Notes: generated from the letters alone by a model not told the origin. A stretch of DNA of 64,000 nucleotides from Microbacterium sp. p3-SID336 (GCF_025143365.1 NZ_JALXPE010000002.1:52134-116133), one strand, 5' to 3'. Positions 37,207 to 46,726 are shown, numbered from the stretch's first letter. A program made the numbers and translations.

Positions 37207-38358
37207 GTGACCGCCCTCATCCCGACCGATGCGGAGGACATCGCGCTGCTGCAGACGGCCCTCCGTCGGGCTCTCGACGGCGGTGACGCGCTGGGGTTCG
37301 GGATGCTCGACGACGCCCCCGCACGGGTGGCGGACGGCATCGCGGCGGTCATCGCGACCTCCGGGTCGAGCGGCGTGCCCAAGAGGGTCGCGCTGAGCGG
37401 CGAGGCGCTGCGCTCCAGCGCCGAGGCGACCGCCGCGCGCATCGGCAGCGGCCGCTGGCTGCTGGCCCTGCCGGCCGGCTATGTCGCGGGGCTGCAGGTG
37501 ATGGTGCGATCGATCCTCGCCGGCACCGAGCCCACGCGCCTCAGCGGACGATTCTCGCCGGTGACGTTCGCGGAGGCCACGCTGGAGATGCTGCGGCCCG
37601 CGGGCGGCGTCGTGCCCGAGCTGTACACCTCGCTCGTGCCCGCGCAGGTCGCGTCGCTCCTGGACGCGGCGGACGACACCGCCGTGCGCGCGGCCCTGCG
37701 GGCGTATCGGGCGATCCTCGTGGGAGGACAGTCCCTCCCGGAGCCGCTGCGGGAGCGCGCGGCCGAGCTGGGTGTGCGGCTCGTGCGCACGTACGGCTCC
37801 ACCGAGACCAGCGGCGGCTGCGTCTACGACGGACGGCCGCTCGACACGGTCGCGGTGCGCGCGGTGGACGGCGAGCTGCGGATCGCGGGACCCCTGCTCG
37901 CGGAGGGCTACCTCGGCGACGGCGCGCTCACGGCTCGCACGTTCCTGCACGACGAGCACGGCATCCGGTGGTACCGCACGGGTGACCTCGGGCTCGTGGA
38001 GGACGGCGTCGTCCGCGTGCACGGTCGTGCCGACAACGTCATCGTCTCGGGCGGCATCAACGTCTCGCTCGACAGGGTGGAGCGGATCGTGCGCGCGGTG
38101 CCCGGACTGCATCAGGCCGTGGTGGTCGGGGTCGACGACGAGCGCTGGGGAGAGGGGTCCGTGATCGTGGCGGCACGCGGGGAGAGCCTGCGCCGCAGCG
38201 AGTCCGAGCAGCTCGCTCACGCGAGGGAGGCGGTCGAGGCCGAAATCGGCAAGCACGCCAGACCCGCGCGCCTCATCCTGGTCGACGAGCTCGCGGTGCT
38301 GCCGTCCGGCAAACCCGACCGCGAAGCCATCCGCCGCACGGTCGCCGAGCTCCGCTGA
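37207..38358 (+). CDS. menE: o-succinylbenzoate-CoA ligase (AMP-forming)
   Basis: 383 residues, short compared with Bacillus MenE but usual for actinobacteria. Adenylates o-succinylbenzoate and transfers it to CoA. Motifs in order: ATSGSSGVPKRV (phosphate loop), RTYGSTETSGGC, RWYRTGDLGL, and the C-terminal catalytic Lys in LPSGKPDREAI. Identification as MenE rests mainly on position behind menB; the ligase family itself is certain. GTG start. Confidence 0.92.
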   Translation: MTALIPTDAEDIALLQTALRRALDGGDALGFGMLDDAPARVADGIAAVIATSGSSGVPKRVALSGEALRSSAEATAARIGSGRWLLALPAGYVAGLQVMVRSILAGTEPTRLSGRFSPVTFAEATLEMLRPAGGVVPELYTSLVPAQVASLLDAADDTAVRAALRAYRAILVGGQSLPEPLRERAAELGVRLVRTYGSTETSGGCVYDGRPLDTVAVRAVDGELRIAGPLLAEGYLGDGALTARTFLHDEHGIRWYRTGDLGLVEDGVVRVHGRADNVIVSGGINVSLDRVERIVRAVPGLHQAVVVGVDDERWGEGSVIVAARGESLRRSESEQLAHAREAVEAEIGKHARPARLILVDELAVLPSGKPDREAIRRTVAELR

Positions 38359-38397
38359 GCGTGCGGGAACGGTCGTACGGACTGCCAGACTGAGCGC

Positions 38398-39189
38398 ATG
38401 GCCTCGTACACGCACGGACACCACGAATCCGTCCTCCGCTCGCACAGCGTGCGCGACATCGGCAACTCGGCCGCGTACCTCCGTCCGCACCTGACGCCGC
38501 AGACCCGCCTGCTCGACGTGGGGGCGGGCCCCGGCAGCATCACGGTCGACTTCGCCCGCGTCGTGCAGCACGTCACCGCGACCGAGATCGACGAGGCCGC
38601 GCTGTCGCTCTCCCGCGGCCTCGCGGCCGAGCGGGGTCTTGCGAATGTCGACTTCAGCGTGGAGGACGTGCACGCGCTCAGCTTCGCCGACGACTCCTTC
38701 GACGTGGTGCACGCCCATCAGGTGCTGCAGCACGTCGCCGACCCCGTCCAGGCGCTGCGGGAGATGCGGAGGGTCGCACAGCCGGGCGGGCTCGTGGCCG
38801 CGCGCGACGCCGACTACGCGGGCTTCCTGTGGTTCCCGATGCTGCCGGCGCTCGACCACTGGCTCGACCTGTACCGGCGGGCGGCGCGGGCGAACGGCGG
38901 GGAGCCGGACGCCGGGAGACGGCTGCTGTCCTGGGCCCGCGCCGCGGGGTTCACCGAGGTCACCGCCACCGCGTCGACCTGGTGCTACGCCACGCCGGAG
39001 GAGCGCGCCTGGTGGGGCGGCATGTGGGCCGAGCGGATCCTGGAATCCGCCCTGGCGCGACAGCTCGTGGACCAGGGCATGGCCACGGCGGACGACCTGC
39101 GCGACATCAGCGAGGCGTGGAGACGATGGGCGGACGACGGCGACGGCTGGTACCTCGTGCCGCACGGCGAGATCCTCGCGCGCGCCTGA
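38398..39189 (+). CDS. class I SAM-dependent methyltransferase
   Basis: 263 residues. Rossmann methyltransferase with motif I LLDVGAGPGSITVDFA (about 38-53), acidic residue after strand 2 (TEIDEAAL) and post-motif VVHAHQVLQHVADPVQAL. The C-terminal region with Trp-rich EERAWWGGMWAERI is typical of the UbiE/small-molecule group. Substrate unknown; a role in menaquinone methylation is not supported because MenG-specific motifs are not obvious. The start is 6 nt after CAGACT. Confidence 0.92.
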   Translation: MASYTHGHHESVLRSHSVRDIGNSAAYLRPHLTPQTRLLDVGAGPGSITVDFARVVQHVTATEIDEAALSLSRGLAAERGLANVDFSVEDVHALSFADDSFDVVHAHQVLQHVADPVQALREMRRVAQPGGLVAARDADYAGFLWFPMLPALDHWLDLYRRAARANGGEPDAGRRLLSWARAAGFTEVTATASTWCYATPEERAWWGGMWAERILESALARQLVDQGMATADDLRDISEAWRRWADDGDGWYLVPHGEILARA

Positions 39190-39244
39190 GCGGATACATC
39201 CCGCGACGGATGCCGCGCACGGCATGCTCGCGTAGCGTGGGGGA

Positions 39245-40429
39245 GTGATCCGCCCGCTGTCCCGCACCGCGCTGATCCTCGACATCGTCGGGGCGGCCCT
39301 GCTGTTCGTGCTGCTCACGCCGCTATCCGTGGTGTTCTACGCGCCGCAGCCGGCGGACACCACCGGGGTCTCGGCCTTCGGCGTGAGCGCGATCGTCGTG
39401 GCCGGCGTGTTCATGTTCGGCGGTGTGGCGATCGGGCGTCTCGCCCCGGGGATCGGACTCGCCGCTGCCTGGGCGGGCGCGATCGTGCAGATGCTCGGCG
39501 GTTTCGGGCCGCTTCCCATCGACTTCGCGATCCTGCTGGTGCTGTACGCCACCTCGGCCTGGGGCACGCGACGGGTGCTGTGGTGGGGCTTCGGGTCGGT
39601 GATCGCCGGCGGCATCATCGCCGCCGCGTTCATGGTGTTCGTCGGGGGAGTGTCGTTCGGGACGGGAACCGGCTGGGAGCTGGTGACGGGCGGCACGCTG
39701 CTGCTCGCGGCATCGATCATGGCGCTCGGCTTCGCCTGGGTGTGCGGTCTGCTCTGGCGCGTGGTGCTGCGTGCGCGACGGACGCGCTCCGCGCAGCTGC
39801 AGGCCGAGGCCCTCGCCGCGGAGGAGCAGGAGCGGGTGCGCATCGCCCGCGACATGCACGACATCGTGGCGCACTCGCTGGCGGTCGTGATCGCTCAGGC
39901 CGATGGCGCCCGCTATGCCGCGGCCGTCGAGCCGGAGATCGCGACGGAGGCTCTGGGCACGATCGCGCAGACGGCACGGGGCGCGCTCAGCGACGTGCGG
40001 ATGCTGCTGACACAGCTGCGTCACCGGCAGGGCGACGGCCCGCAGCCGACCCTGGCCGACCTCGAAGCGCTGTTCGCGCAGGTGCGGCAGGCGGGCATCG
40101 AGCCCCGCGTCACGGTCGACCCGATGCCGCCCGGAGAGCCGCCCGGCGCGATCCAGCTCGCCGTCTACCGCATCCTGCAGGAGGCTCTCACCAACGCCAT
40201 CCGTCACGGCGACGGCGCGGTCGACGTGCACCTGGCGTGGCTGCCCGACCGCGTGGACCTGGAGGTGCGCAACACCGTGCGGGCCGACGCGCCGCCGTCC
40301 GCACCGGGCGGCCATGGTCTGATCGGCATGCGCGAACGGGCGCAGCTCGTGGGCGGTAGTCTGCACACCGAGCGCCGTGGTGCGCAGTTCGTCGTCCAGA
40401 GCAGCCTGCCGATCGGAGCCCCCCAGTGA
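39245..40429 (+). CDS. two-component sensor histidine kinase (NarL/DesK group)
   Basis: 394 residues. Five or six membrane segments in the first 175 residues without a large external domain, so it probably senses something in the membrane. The HisKA_3 helix carries His205 in ARDMHDIVAHSLAVVIAQ. The ATPase part has N-box EALTNAIRHGDG and G-box GGHGLIGMRERAQLVGG. GTG start, 6 nt after TAGCGT (39233-39238). Overlaps its response regulator by 4 bp. Confidence 0.95.
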   Translation: MIRPLSRTALILDIVGAALLFVLLTPLSVVFYAPQPADTTGVSAFGVSAIVVAGVFMFGGVAIGRLAPGIGLAAAWAGAIVQMLGGFGPLPIDFAILLVLYATSAWGTRRVLWWGFGSVIAGGIIAAAFMVFVGGVSFGTGTGWELVTGGTLLLAASIMALGFAWVCGLLWRVVLRARRTRSAQLQAEALAAEEQERVRIARDMHDIVAHSLAVVIAQADGARYAAAVEPEIATEALGTIAQTARGALSDVRMLLTQLRHRQGDGPQPTLADLEALFAQVRQAGIEPRVTVDPMPPGEPPGAIQLAVYRILQEALTNAIRHGDGAVDVHLAWLPDRVDLEVRNTVRADAPPSAPGGHGLIGMRERAQLVGGSLHTERRGAQFVVQSSLPIGAPQ

Positions 40430-41061
40430 TCAGAGTCGTGCTCGTCGACGACCAGGCGCTGTTCCGTGCGGGCATCCGCATGCTCGTGGCGTCGCAGCCC
40501 GATCTCGAGGTGGTGGGCGAGGCGGGAGACGGCCGCGAGGCCCTCGACGTGGTCGCGCGGACGCGGCCCGACGTGGTGCTGATGGACATCCGCATGCCGG
40601 TCATGGACGGACTCACGGCCACCGCCGAGATCCTGTCCGGTCCGCAGCCGCCGCGCGTCGTGATGCTGACCACGTTCGACCTGGACGAGGCCGCGGCCAG
40701 GGCGATACGCCAGGGCGCGAGCGGCTTCCTCCTCAAGGACGCCGACCCGGAGTTCCTGCTCGCGGCCATCCGCACGGTGCACGCGGGGTCGAGCGTGATC
40801 GCGGCCGCCGCGACCCGTGAGCTGTTCGAGCACTTCGCGGAGGCCCCCAAGCCGGTGCCGCCGCGGTACGCCGAGCTGACGGATCGCGAGCGGGAGATCT
40901 TCGCGCTGGCGGCTCGCGGACTGTCGAACGCGGAGATCGCGGCGCGGGAGTTCCTGAGCGAGGCGACCGTGAAGACCCACATCAGCCGCATCCTGACGAA
41001 GCTCGCCCTGCGCGACCGGGTGCAGCTGGTGGTGTTCGCCTTCGAGCACGGTCTCGCCTGA
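40426..41061 (+). CDS. LuxR/NarL-type response regulator
   Basis: 211 residues. Receiver domain with phospho-acceptor Asp54 (VVLMDIRMPVMDG), conserved Thr in MLTTFD and Lys in LLKDADPEF. LuxR-type HTH at the C-terminus: LTDREREIFALAARGLSNAEIA then EATVKTHISRILTKL. It starts at the end of the kinase gene and should receive phosphate from it. The MacB-like ABC genes follow directly and are a likely target. Confidence 0.96.
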   Translation: MIRVVLVDDQALFRAGIRMLVASQPDLEVVGEAGDGREALDVVARTRPDVVLMDIRMPVMDGLTATAEILSGPQPPRVVMLTTFDLDEAAARAIRQGASGFLLKDADPEFLLAAIRTVHAGSSVIAAAATRELFEHFAEAPKPVPPRYAELTDREREIFALAARGLSNAEIAAREFLSEATVKTHISRILTKLALRDRVQLVVFAFEHGLA

Positions 41062-41164
41062 GGGCGACCGCCCCGGAGGCGGCCCGAGGATCATCCTTGC
41101 GATGTATCGGGATGCTCCCGGCGGGCGACGCGCCGGCACGGACCACGGAAATAGCGTCGAAGGC

Positions 41165-41926
41165 ATGGAGATCACGACCAGCGACCTCGGGCTCGCCGCC
41201 CGCGTCCAGCACCTGAAGAAGACGTACGGCTCTGGCGAGGGCACGGTCCGCGCGCTCGACGACGTCAGCGTCGGCATCCGCCGCGGCCAGTTCACGGCCA
41301 TCATGGGCCCGTCCGGATCGGGCAAGTCCACGCTCATGCACATCATGGCCGGGCTCGACAGCCCCACAGAGGGTCGCGCCTGGATCGGCGACACCGAGAT
41401 CACGGGTCTCGGCGACCTCGACCTGACGCTGCTGCGGCGGCGGCGCGTCGGCTTCATCTTCCAGGCGTTCAACCTGGTTCCGACGCTCGACGCCCTCGGC
41501 AACATCCTGCTTCCGTTCGAGCTCGACGGTCGTCGGCCGAGCGCGATCGAGCGTGCCCGCATCGACGGTCTGATCGAGACGCTCGGCCTCGGCGCGCGCC
41601 TCGGGCACCGCCCGCACCAGCTCTCCGGCGGCCAGCAGCAGCGCGTCGCCATCGCGCGGGCCCTGGCGACCGCCCCCGACCTGGTGTTCGCCGACGAGCC
41701 CACCGGGAACCTCGACTCGCAGACCGGCCGCGAGGTGCTGCGCCTGCTGGCGAGCGCGAGCCGCGAGCACGGGCAGTCGATCGCGATGGTGACACACGAC
41801 GCGATCGCCGCCAGCCACGCCGACCGTGTGCTGTACCTCGGCGACGGACGCATCGTGGCCGACCACCCGCGGCAGACCGCCGAGCAGATCTCCGCGTACC
41901 AGCTCGCCGCGGAGGTGGCGGCGTGA
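41165..41926 (+). CDS. MacB/LolD-like ABC transporter ATP-binding protein
   Basis: 253 residues. Walker [15 protein letters not shown] at 47-60, Q-loop FIFQAFNLVPTLDA, signature [16 protein letters not shown], Walker B LVFADEPTGNLDS, switch MVTHDAIAASHAD; the DEPTGNLD form is characteristic of the MacB/LolD/FtsE group. The ATG at 41165 follows TAGCGT by 7 nt; an earlier ATG at 41102 is unlikely. It is coupled to an FtsX-like permease and may export antimicrobial peptide or lipoprotein substrates, or act in sensing. Confidence 0.95.
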   Translation: MEITTSDLGLAARVQHLKKTYGSGEGTVRALDDVSVGIRRGQFTAIMGPSGSGKSTLMHIMAGLDSPTEGRAWIGDTEITGLGDLDLTLLRRRRVGFIFQAFNLVPTLDALGNILLPFELDGRRPSAIERARIDGLIETLGLGARLGHRPHQLSGGQQQRVAIARALATAPDLVFADEPTGNLDSQTGREVLRLLASASREHGQSIAMVTHDAIAASHADRVLYLGDGRIVADHPRQTAEQISAYQLAAEVAA

Positions 41927-43383
41927 GCGCCGTCGCCGCGGTCGTCCCCGAGACCAGGGCGACGGGGCCGCGTCTGGCCTGGCTGAAGGACCGCGGCATG
42001 GGGGCGAGCATCCTCGTGGCGGCGCTGTCGGCGGCCTTCGGCGTGTTCCTCGTCGAGATCACCGCATACATCGGCGCGGTACTGCAGGCCGATCCGTTCA
42101 TCGGCGACAGCGGCACGCTCGCGGTCGTCGTCGCGATCCTCTCGGTGCTGCTGACGGCGGTGGCCATGTACGTGGCGGCCATCGTCACGGCGAACACGTT
42201 CTCCACGATCATCGCCGGACGCACCAGGCAGATCGCGCTCATGCGGCTCATCGGCGCCACGGCGCGGGCCCAGCGCGCCCAGGTCGGCCGACAGGGCATG
42301 ATCGTCGGAGTGATCGGCGCCGTCGCGGGGCTTCTCGCCGGGCTGCTGCTCTCGGCAGCGGCGGTGCAGATCGGCGGGCAGCTGGTCACGCACGCGCCCA
42401 CCGGCTTCTCGCTCATGCAGCCCGCGCTGGTGCTGCCCGCCATCGGCGTCGCGCTCACGACGTGGGCGGCCGCGTGGGTCGGCTCACGGCGCGTCCTCGC
42501 GGTGACCCCGCTGCAGGCGCTCGGTGGCGCGGTGGAGCGCACGCACGACGAGGTCTCGGGCAAGAGCGGGCGCCACATCGGCGCCTGGATCCTGCTGGCC
42601 TCCGGTGTGGCGCTGCTCGCCGGCGGCGTGCTGCTCGGGCTCGTCACCCCGCTCGGAGTGGTCGTGGCGTTCTTCGGCGGCGTGCTCTCGTTCACCGGCC
42701 TCGCGGTGGGATCGGTGCTCTTCATGCCGCCCGTGCTGCGGCTCGTCGGCCGGATGTTCGGCTCCAGCGCGACGGCGCGGCTCGCGGCGGAGAACGCGCT
42801 GCGCTACCCCGAGCGGTCCTCGCGCATGGCGATCGGCGTGGTGATGGGCGTGACGCTCGTGACGATGTTCGCGGTCGCGCTGGAGTCGGCCAAGCGACTG
42901 ATGACCAGCCAGACCACGGAGGAGATCCCGCCGGAGTTCTTCGCCCCGTTCGACGCGTTCGCGGCGGTGATGATGGTTCTCGTGGCCGTGTCGGCGGTGA
43001 TCGCCGCGGTCGGCCTGGTCAACCTGCTCACGATCGGGGTCGTGCAGCGCCGCCGTGAGCTGGGGTTGCTGCGCTCGATCGGCCTGTCCAACGGGCAGGT
43101 GCGCCGGATGGTGCTGCTCGAGGCCACGCACATCACGGTCGCGGCGACCCTGACCGGACTCGTCCTCGGCGTCACCTACGGGTGGATCGCGGCGCAGTCG
43201 CTGCTGGGCTCGGTGCCCACGCTGCCCGAGTTCACCCCGGCCGGGCTGATCGCCCCGCAGGTGCCGTGGCTCCCGGTCGCGATCATCGTGGCGGCGACAG
43301 CGCTGCTCACACTCGTGGCTGCCGCGACCCCGACCCGCCTGGCCACCCGGGTGGCTCCGGTCGAGGCGCTCGCCGCCGACTGA
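41923..43383 (+). CDS. FtsX-like ABC permease (MacB superfamily)
   Basis: 486 residues. Two FtsX-type cores: residues about 40-150 (NTFSTIIAGRTRQIALMRLIGA) and about 340-480 (LLTIGVVQRRRELGLLRSIGL). Additional TMs lie between them (about 160-290). No large periplasmic MacB domain is evident, which fits the actinobacterial FtsX-like exporters. It starts at GTG overlapping the ATPase stop by 4 bp. Confidence 0.93.
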   Translation: MSAVAAVVPETRATGPRLAWLKDRGMGASILVAALSAAFGVFLVEITAYIGAVLQADPFIGDSGTLAVVVAILSVLLTAVAMYVAAIVTANTFSTIIAGRTRQIALMRLIGATARAQRAQVGRQGMIVGVIGAVAGLLAGLLLSAAAVQIGGQLVTHAPTGFSLMQPALVLPAIGVALTTWAAAWVGSRRVLAVTPLQALGGAVERTHDEVSGKSGRHIGAWILLASGVALLAGGVLLGLVTPLGVVVAFFGGVLSFTGLAVGSVLFMPPVLRLVGRMFGSSATARLAAENALRYPERSSRMAIGVVMGVTLVTMFAVALESAKRLMTSQTTEEIPPEFFAPFDAFAAVMMVLVAVSAVIAAVGLVNLLTIGVVQRRRELGLLRSIGLSNGQVRRMVLLEATHITVAATLTGLVLGVTYGWIAAQSLLGSVPTLPEFTPAGLIAPQVPWLPVAIIVAATALLTLVAAATPTRLATRVAPVEALAAD

Positions 43384-43401
43384 CGGCTCTAGGCTGGACG
43401 G

Positions 43402-44061
43402 ATGCCGTCGCCGTTCGATCAGTCCCCGTACCAGGTCCGTCTCGACTGGGGGGTGGCTGGTCTCGAGCGGCTCGCCCCGGCGGATGTCGTGGTGGTGGTG
43501 GACGTGCTGCGCTTCTCCTCCACCGTGACGGACGCCGTGGCGGGCGGCACCGCGGTGCCCCTGGCGGATGCGCTCGCCTGGTCGCGGAACGGGGCGGCGG
43601 TCGCGGCCGCTGCTCCGGCGGATGCCACCGTGCTCCTCGGGTCGATCCGCAACGCGGGCGCGGTGGCGCGTGCGGTCCAGACGGTGCAGGAGCGGCGGCA
43701 GGCCCGCACGGCGGTCGCGCTGATCGCGGCGGGCGAGCTCGACGCGACAGGCGAGCTGCGGTTCGCGGTCGAGGATCAGCTCGGCGCGGGCGCTGTCGCC
43801 GCAGCGCTCACCGACCTGGGCATCGACCACACCGCCCCGGATGCGGCGGTCGCGGCCGAGGGCTTCCGCGCACTGCGCCGGGCGCTCCGTCACCTGATCG
43901 GGGCCACCGGCTCCGGGCGCGAACTGCAGGAGGGCGTCGCGGCGACGGCGCGCATCGAGGCCGCGGGGATCGTGCCCACAAGCACGGTCGACGCGGCCCT
44001 CCTCGACGCGGTGGATGCGGTCCCCGTGCTGCGCGACGGGCGGTTCACGCGCTTCGAGTGA
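43402..44061 (+). CDS. 2-phosphosulfolactate phosphatase-like (ComB family) protein
   Basis: 219 residues. The family block VVVVDVLRFSSTVTDAVAGG is at 29-48; the matching second block LLGSIRNAGAVARAV at 77-91. Archaeal ComB removes phosphate from phosphosulfolactate in coenzyme M synthesis, a pathway absent from actinobacteria, so the substrate here must differ. The start ATG lies 6 nt after TAGGCT (43390-43395). Confidence 0.88.
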   Translation: MPSPFDQSPYQVRLDWGVAGLERLAPADVVVVVDVLRFSSTVTDAVAGGTAVPLADALAWSRNGAAVAAAAPADATVLLGSIRNAGAVARAVQTVQERRQARTAVALIAAGELDATGELRFAVEDQLGAGAVAAALTDLGIDHTAPDAAVAAEGFRALRRALRHLIGATGSGRELQEGVAATARIEAAGIVPTSTVDAALLDAVDAVPVLRDGRFTRFE

Positions 44062-44086
44062 CCGTGGTTGCGCATAGGGTCGTGAC

Positions 44087-44563
44087 ATGAGATTCCTCCC
44101 CGCTCTCATCGTCGACGCTCTTCTCGTCCTGGTCTTCGCCGCCATCGGCCGCGCCTCGCACCAGGAGGACCCGGCGGGCTTCCTGCTCACCGCCTGGCCC
44201 TTCCTCGTGGCCCTGGTGGTGGGCCATCTGCTGGCGCTGCTGCTGCCGGGGCGCCCGCGACGCCCGTGGTCCCTGCTGTGGGGCGCTGTCGTCTGGATCG
44301 TGACCGTGGCCGGGGGGATGCTGGTGCGGGTGCTCAGCGGCGACACGGCCGAGACGCCGTTCATCATCGTGGCCGCGGTGGTGCTCGCCGTGTTCCTGCT
44401 GGGCTGGCGCGGGATCGCGGCGCTCGTCCGACGGCTGCGGGGCGGTCCGGCCGAGCCCCTCACCGCGCCCGGCGCGCCCGTCGAGCCCGTCGAGCCGGAG
44501 TCGCGGGCCGGCGGTCCGGACGCGCACGACGACCCGACGCCGGCGCGCGACGGCGACGCCTGA
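44087..44563 (+). CDS. DUF3054 family membrane protein
   Basis: 158 residues, four membrane segments in the first 115 residues: FLPALIVDALLVLVFAAIGR with the conserved D and R of the family, FLLTAWPFLVALVVGHLLALL, ALLWGA-type third segment, and IIVAAVVLAVFLLGW. The C-terminal tail is Pro/Glu/Asp-rich and probably disordered. Function unknown. ATG 6 nt after TAGGGT (44075-44080). Confidence 0.9.
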   Translation: MRFLPALIVDALLVLVFAAIGRASHQEDPAGFLLTAWPFLVALVVGHLLALLLPGRPRRPWSLLWGAVVWIVTVAGGMLVRVLSGDTAETPFIIVAAVVLAVFLLGWRGIAALVRRLRGGPAEPLTAPGAPVEPVEPESRAGGPDAHDDPTPARDGDA

Positions 44564-44701
44564 CCCGGGGACGCCACTGGCCCGAGCCCGCACGCCTCCC
44601 CGACGATGGCGCGGCGACGGCGATCATGGCGCGTTGCGGCCGGCGCACGGCGGCGACGATGGCGCTCTGCAGACGCGGCGGCGGCGGTGCCGGAGCCGCA
44701 C

Positions 44702-45190
44702 TCAGCGGGGGAGCTGTGCGGCGAGCCGTGCGTCTGACGTGATCTCGCGGCGCGTCCAGGCGAACAGGTGCCGGGAGTCGAACGTGCGCGAGCATCGGGC
44801 GCAGGACGTCGCCCGCGTCGGGCGTCGATGCCGGTAGGCGACGTGCCCGGCGGGGCAGTGCCCGACCCACGGAGCGAGCTCCACGGCGGTCTCGCCGTGG
44901 TGCGTGGTGCCGCCGACGTAGCCGAGGTCACGGGCGATGCGCTTCCAGGCCGGCCCGTGGGCCGCGGTGTGGCCGGCGAGGGCATGGGCCACCTCGTGCA
45001 GCAGCACCTGATGGATGTCGTCGTCGTCGAAGCGCGCTGCCAGGTAGCGGGACACGGTGATCCGCTTGTTCGTGTAGTCGCACTGCCCCGCGCGACGCTT
45101 GGCATGGTCGAAGCCGAAGGACCAGCTGTCGTCCAGATGCAGTCGGATCAGTGCTTCGCCCCAGACGCGCACTCGGTCAAGTTCCGCCAT
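44702..45190 (-). CDS. SprT-like zinc metalloprotease-domain protein
   Basis: 162 residues. Zinc site HEVAH at 65-69 with a third His at 78 (AAHGPAW), the SprT pattern HExxHxxxxxxxxH. A C-terminal zinc-ribbon-like part has Cys and His (HCPAGH ... SCARC). In eukaryotes related SPRTN proteins cut DNA-protein crosslinks; bacterial roles are mostly unknown. The ATG at 45190 is 6 nt after TACCCT (minus strand, 45202-45197), which argues against the upstream ATG at 45208. Confidence 0.93.
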   Translation of the reverse strand: MAELDRVRVWGEALIRLHLDDSWSFGFDHAKRRAGQCDYTNKRITVSRYLAARFDDDDIHQVLLHEVAHALAGHTAAHGPAWKRIARDLGYVGGTTHHGETAVELAPWVGHCPAGHVAYRHRRPTRATSCARCSRTFDSRHLFAWTRREITSDARLAAQLPR

Positions 45191-45257
45191 GGGCTCAGGG
45201 TAAGCCATGCGGCGGACATCGGGGCGTCGCCGCCTCGGGTCGTCTCCGGTCGTCCGG

Positions 45258-45785
45258 TCAGCCCGCGATGAGCTGCGGAGGCCGACGACGCTCGGCGGCC
45301 TCGATGGCGAGCAGTGCCGTCTCCAGCTCGCTGTCGGCGGCTCCGGACTCCCGGCGCAGGAACAGCGACTGCTTGAAGCTCTCCCGCGCGGTGTCGTAGT
45401 CGCCGGCGTCGTAGGCGTTCTTGCCGTGGTGCTGGTAGGCGAACGCGGCGATCGAGAGCCAGCGCTGGCCCTCGGCCTCGGTCGCGCAGGTGGCGAGCTC
45501 CTGTTCGGCGGCGGCGTGCGCGCCACGGTACTGGAGGATCGTGGCGTGCAGCACGCGGGCGCGCAGCACATCCCGGCGCGTGCCGGCCATGCGGGCCTGG
45601 CGCACGGTCTCCTCGGCGAGGACGAGCGCCTCGTCGAGCCGGCCGAGCACCTTCAGCAGCCAGACGCGCTCGAGCAGCGCCGGCAGGCTGCGCTGCGACT
45701 CGATCTCGGACAGGCGGGCGGTGCACTCATCGAGATCGACCAGTTCGCGGAGGGTCTCCTGGTCGTATCCCCGGATCAAACTCAT
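45258..45785 (-). CDS. TPR-like helical repeat protein of unknown function
   Basis: 175 residues from the ATG at 45785 with AAGGAG upstream. Helical repeat character: LLERVWLLKVLGRLDEALVLAEETV, then RARVLHATILQYRGAHAAAEQEL, and AFAYQHHGKNAYDAGDYDTARESF split into helix pairs that match the TPR pattern (W/L-G-Y-A-F-A-P) loosely. Probably a protein-protein interaction module of three to four repeats. No catalytic residues seen. Confidence 0.88.
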   Translation of the reverse strand: MSLIRGYDQETLRELVDLDECTARLSEIESQRSLPALLERVWLLKVLGRLDEALVLAEETVRQARMAGTRRDVLRARVLHATILQYRGAHAAAEQELATCATEAEGQRWLSIAAFAYQHHGKNAYDAGDYDTARESFKQSLFLRRESGAADSELETALLAIEAAERRRPPQLIAG

Positions 45786-45865
45786 TGCTCTCCTTCCGAA
45801 GCGTCCCCGCCTTGTCCCCGTCCAGTGTGCCTGCCGCTCGCGCCGTCGTCGGGGCGGCGCGCCTG

Positions 45866-46726
45866 TCAGCGCAGGAACAGCGAGGCGTCGGGTCGCGGGG
45901 AGGCGACGGCGTCGGCGTCGGTGACGACGCGCGCGCCCTGGAGGAAGGCGCGGACCTCCGCGCCCTGGGCGATCTTGGCCGGATGGGGACCCGCCGCGAG
46001 CACCCGCGGTAGCCACTCCGTCGGCAGGGGGACGGCGGACGCGGCGAGCACGAGGTTCCCGAAGCGCCGCCCCCTGAGCACCTGCGTGTCGGCGAGCACC
46101 GCGAGCTCCGGCAGCACCTCGGCGACCGTGGCGGCCTGGCGCCGAGCGAAGGCGAGTCCCGGTCCGTCGGCGACGTTCACCAGCAGGACTCCGCCGGGCG
46201 CGAGCAGCGCGGAGAGCTCGCGGTAGAACTCCACGCTCGTGAGGTGCGCGGGGGTCTGCGCGCCCGAATACACGTCCGACACCACCAGGTCGCACCGGCC
46301 GTGCAGAGCGGAGGGAAGGCGTGTGACGCCCTCCCTCGCGTCGCCGATGCGGATCCGGATGGAGGAGCCCTTGGGCAGCGGGAGGTGCTCGCGCACGAGC
46401 TGGGCGAGGGGGGCTTCCAGTTCGATCACCTGCTGCCGGGACCCCGGTCGCGTCGCGTCGATGTAGCGCGGGATCGTGAGCGCCCCGGCGCCGAGGTGCA
46501 CGGCGGTGAGCGGGCCGTCGGGCAGCTGGTCGATCACGGCGCCCATGCGCACGATGTACTCGAAGTGCAGGTGCGTGGGGTCGTCGAGGTCGACGTGGGA
46601 CTGCGGGGTGTCGTCGACGACGAGCTCGTACCCGCTCGTGAACTCCGAGGGCACGATACGCACGATGCCGCCGTGGTCGAGGCGGGTCTGCGGATGGTCG
46701 GCCTCCCGCGTGCGCATCCGTCCCAT
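45866..46726 (-). CDS. spermidine synthase-like SAM-binding protein
   Basis: 286 residues. It has the fold of spermidine synthases: beta-sheet N-terminus, motif I VHLGAGALTIPRYI, VIELEAPLAQLVREHL, GDAREGVTRL and DLVVSDVYSGAQTPAHLTS. The catalytic proton-abstracting Asp of true spermidine synthases is not certain, so the substrate may be something else; actinobacterial relatives are usually annotated as fused or orphan. The ATG is 7 nt after TAGGCT (minus strand). Adjacent to an LCP gene, 34 bp from its stop. Confidence 0.87.
   Translation of the reverse strand: MGRMRTREADHPQTRLDHGGIVRIVPSEFTSGYELVVDDTPQSHVDLDDPTHLHFEYIVRMGAVIDQLPDGPLTAVHLGAGALTIPRYIDATRPGSRQQVIELEAPLAQLVREHLPLPKGSSIRIRIGDAREGVTRLPSALHGRCDLVVSDVYSGAQTPAHLTSVEFYRELSALLAPGGVLLVNVADGPGLAFARRQAATVAEVLPELAVLADTQVLRGRRFGNLVLAASAVPLPTEWLPRVLAAGPHPAKIAQGAEVRAFLQGARVVTDADAVASPRPDASLFLR

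Noticed and set aside
43402..44061. Coenzyme M biosynthesis via ComB
   Set aside because: The family match is good, but no other coenzyme M gene is present and the pathway is not expected in this lineage; only the family assignment is kept.
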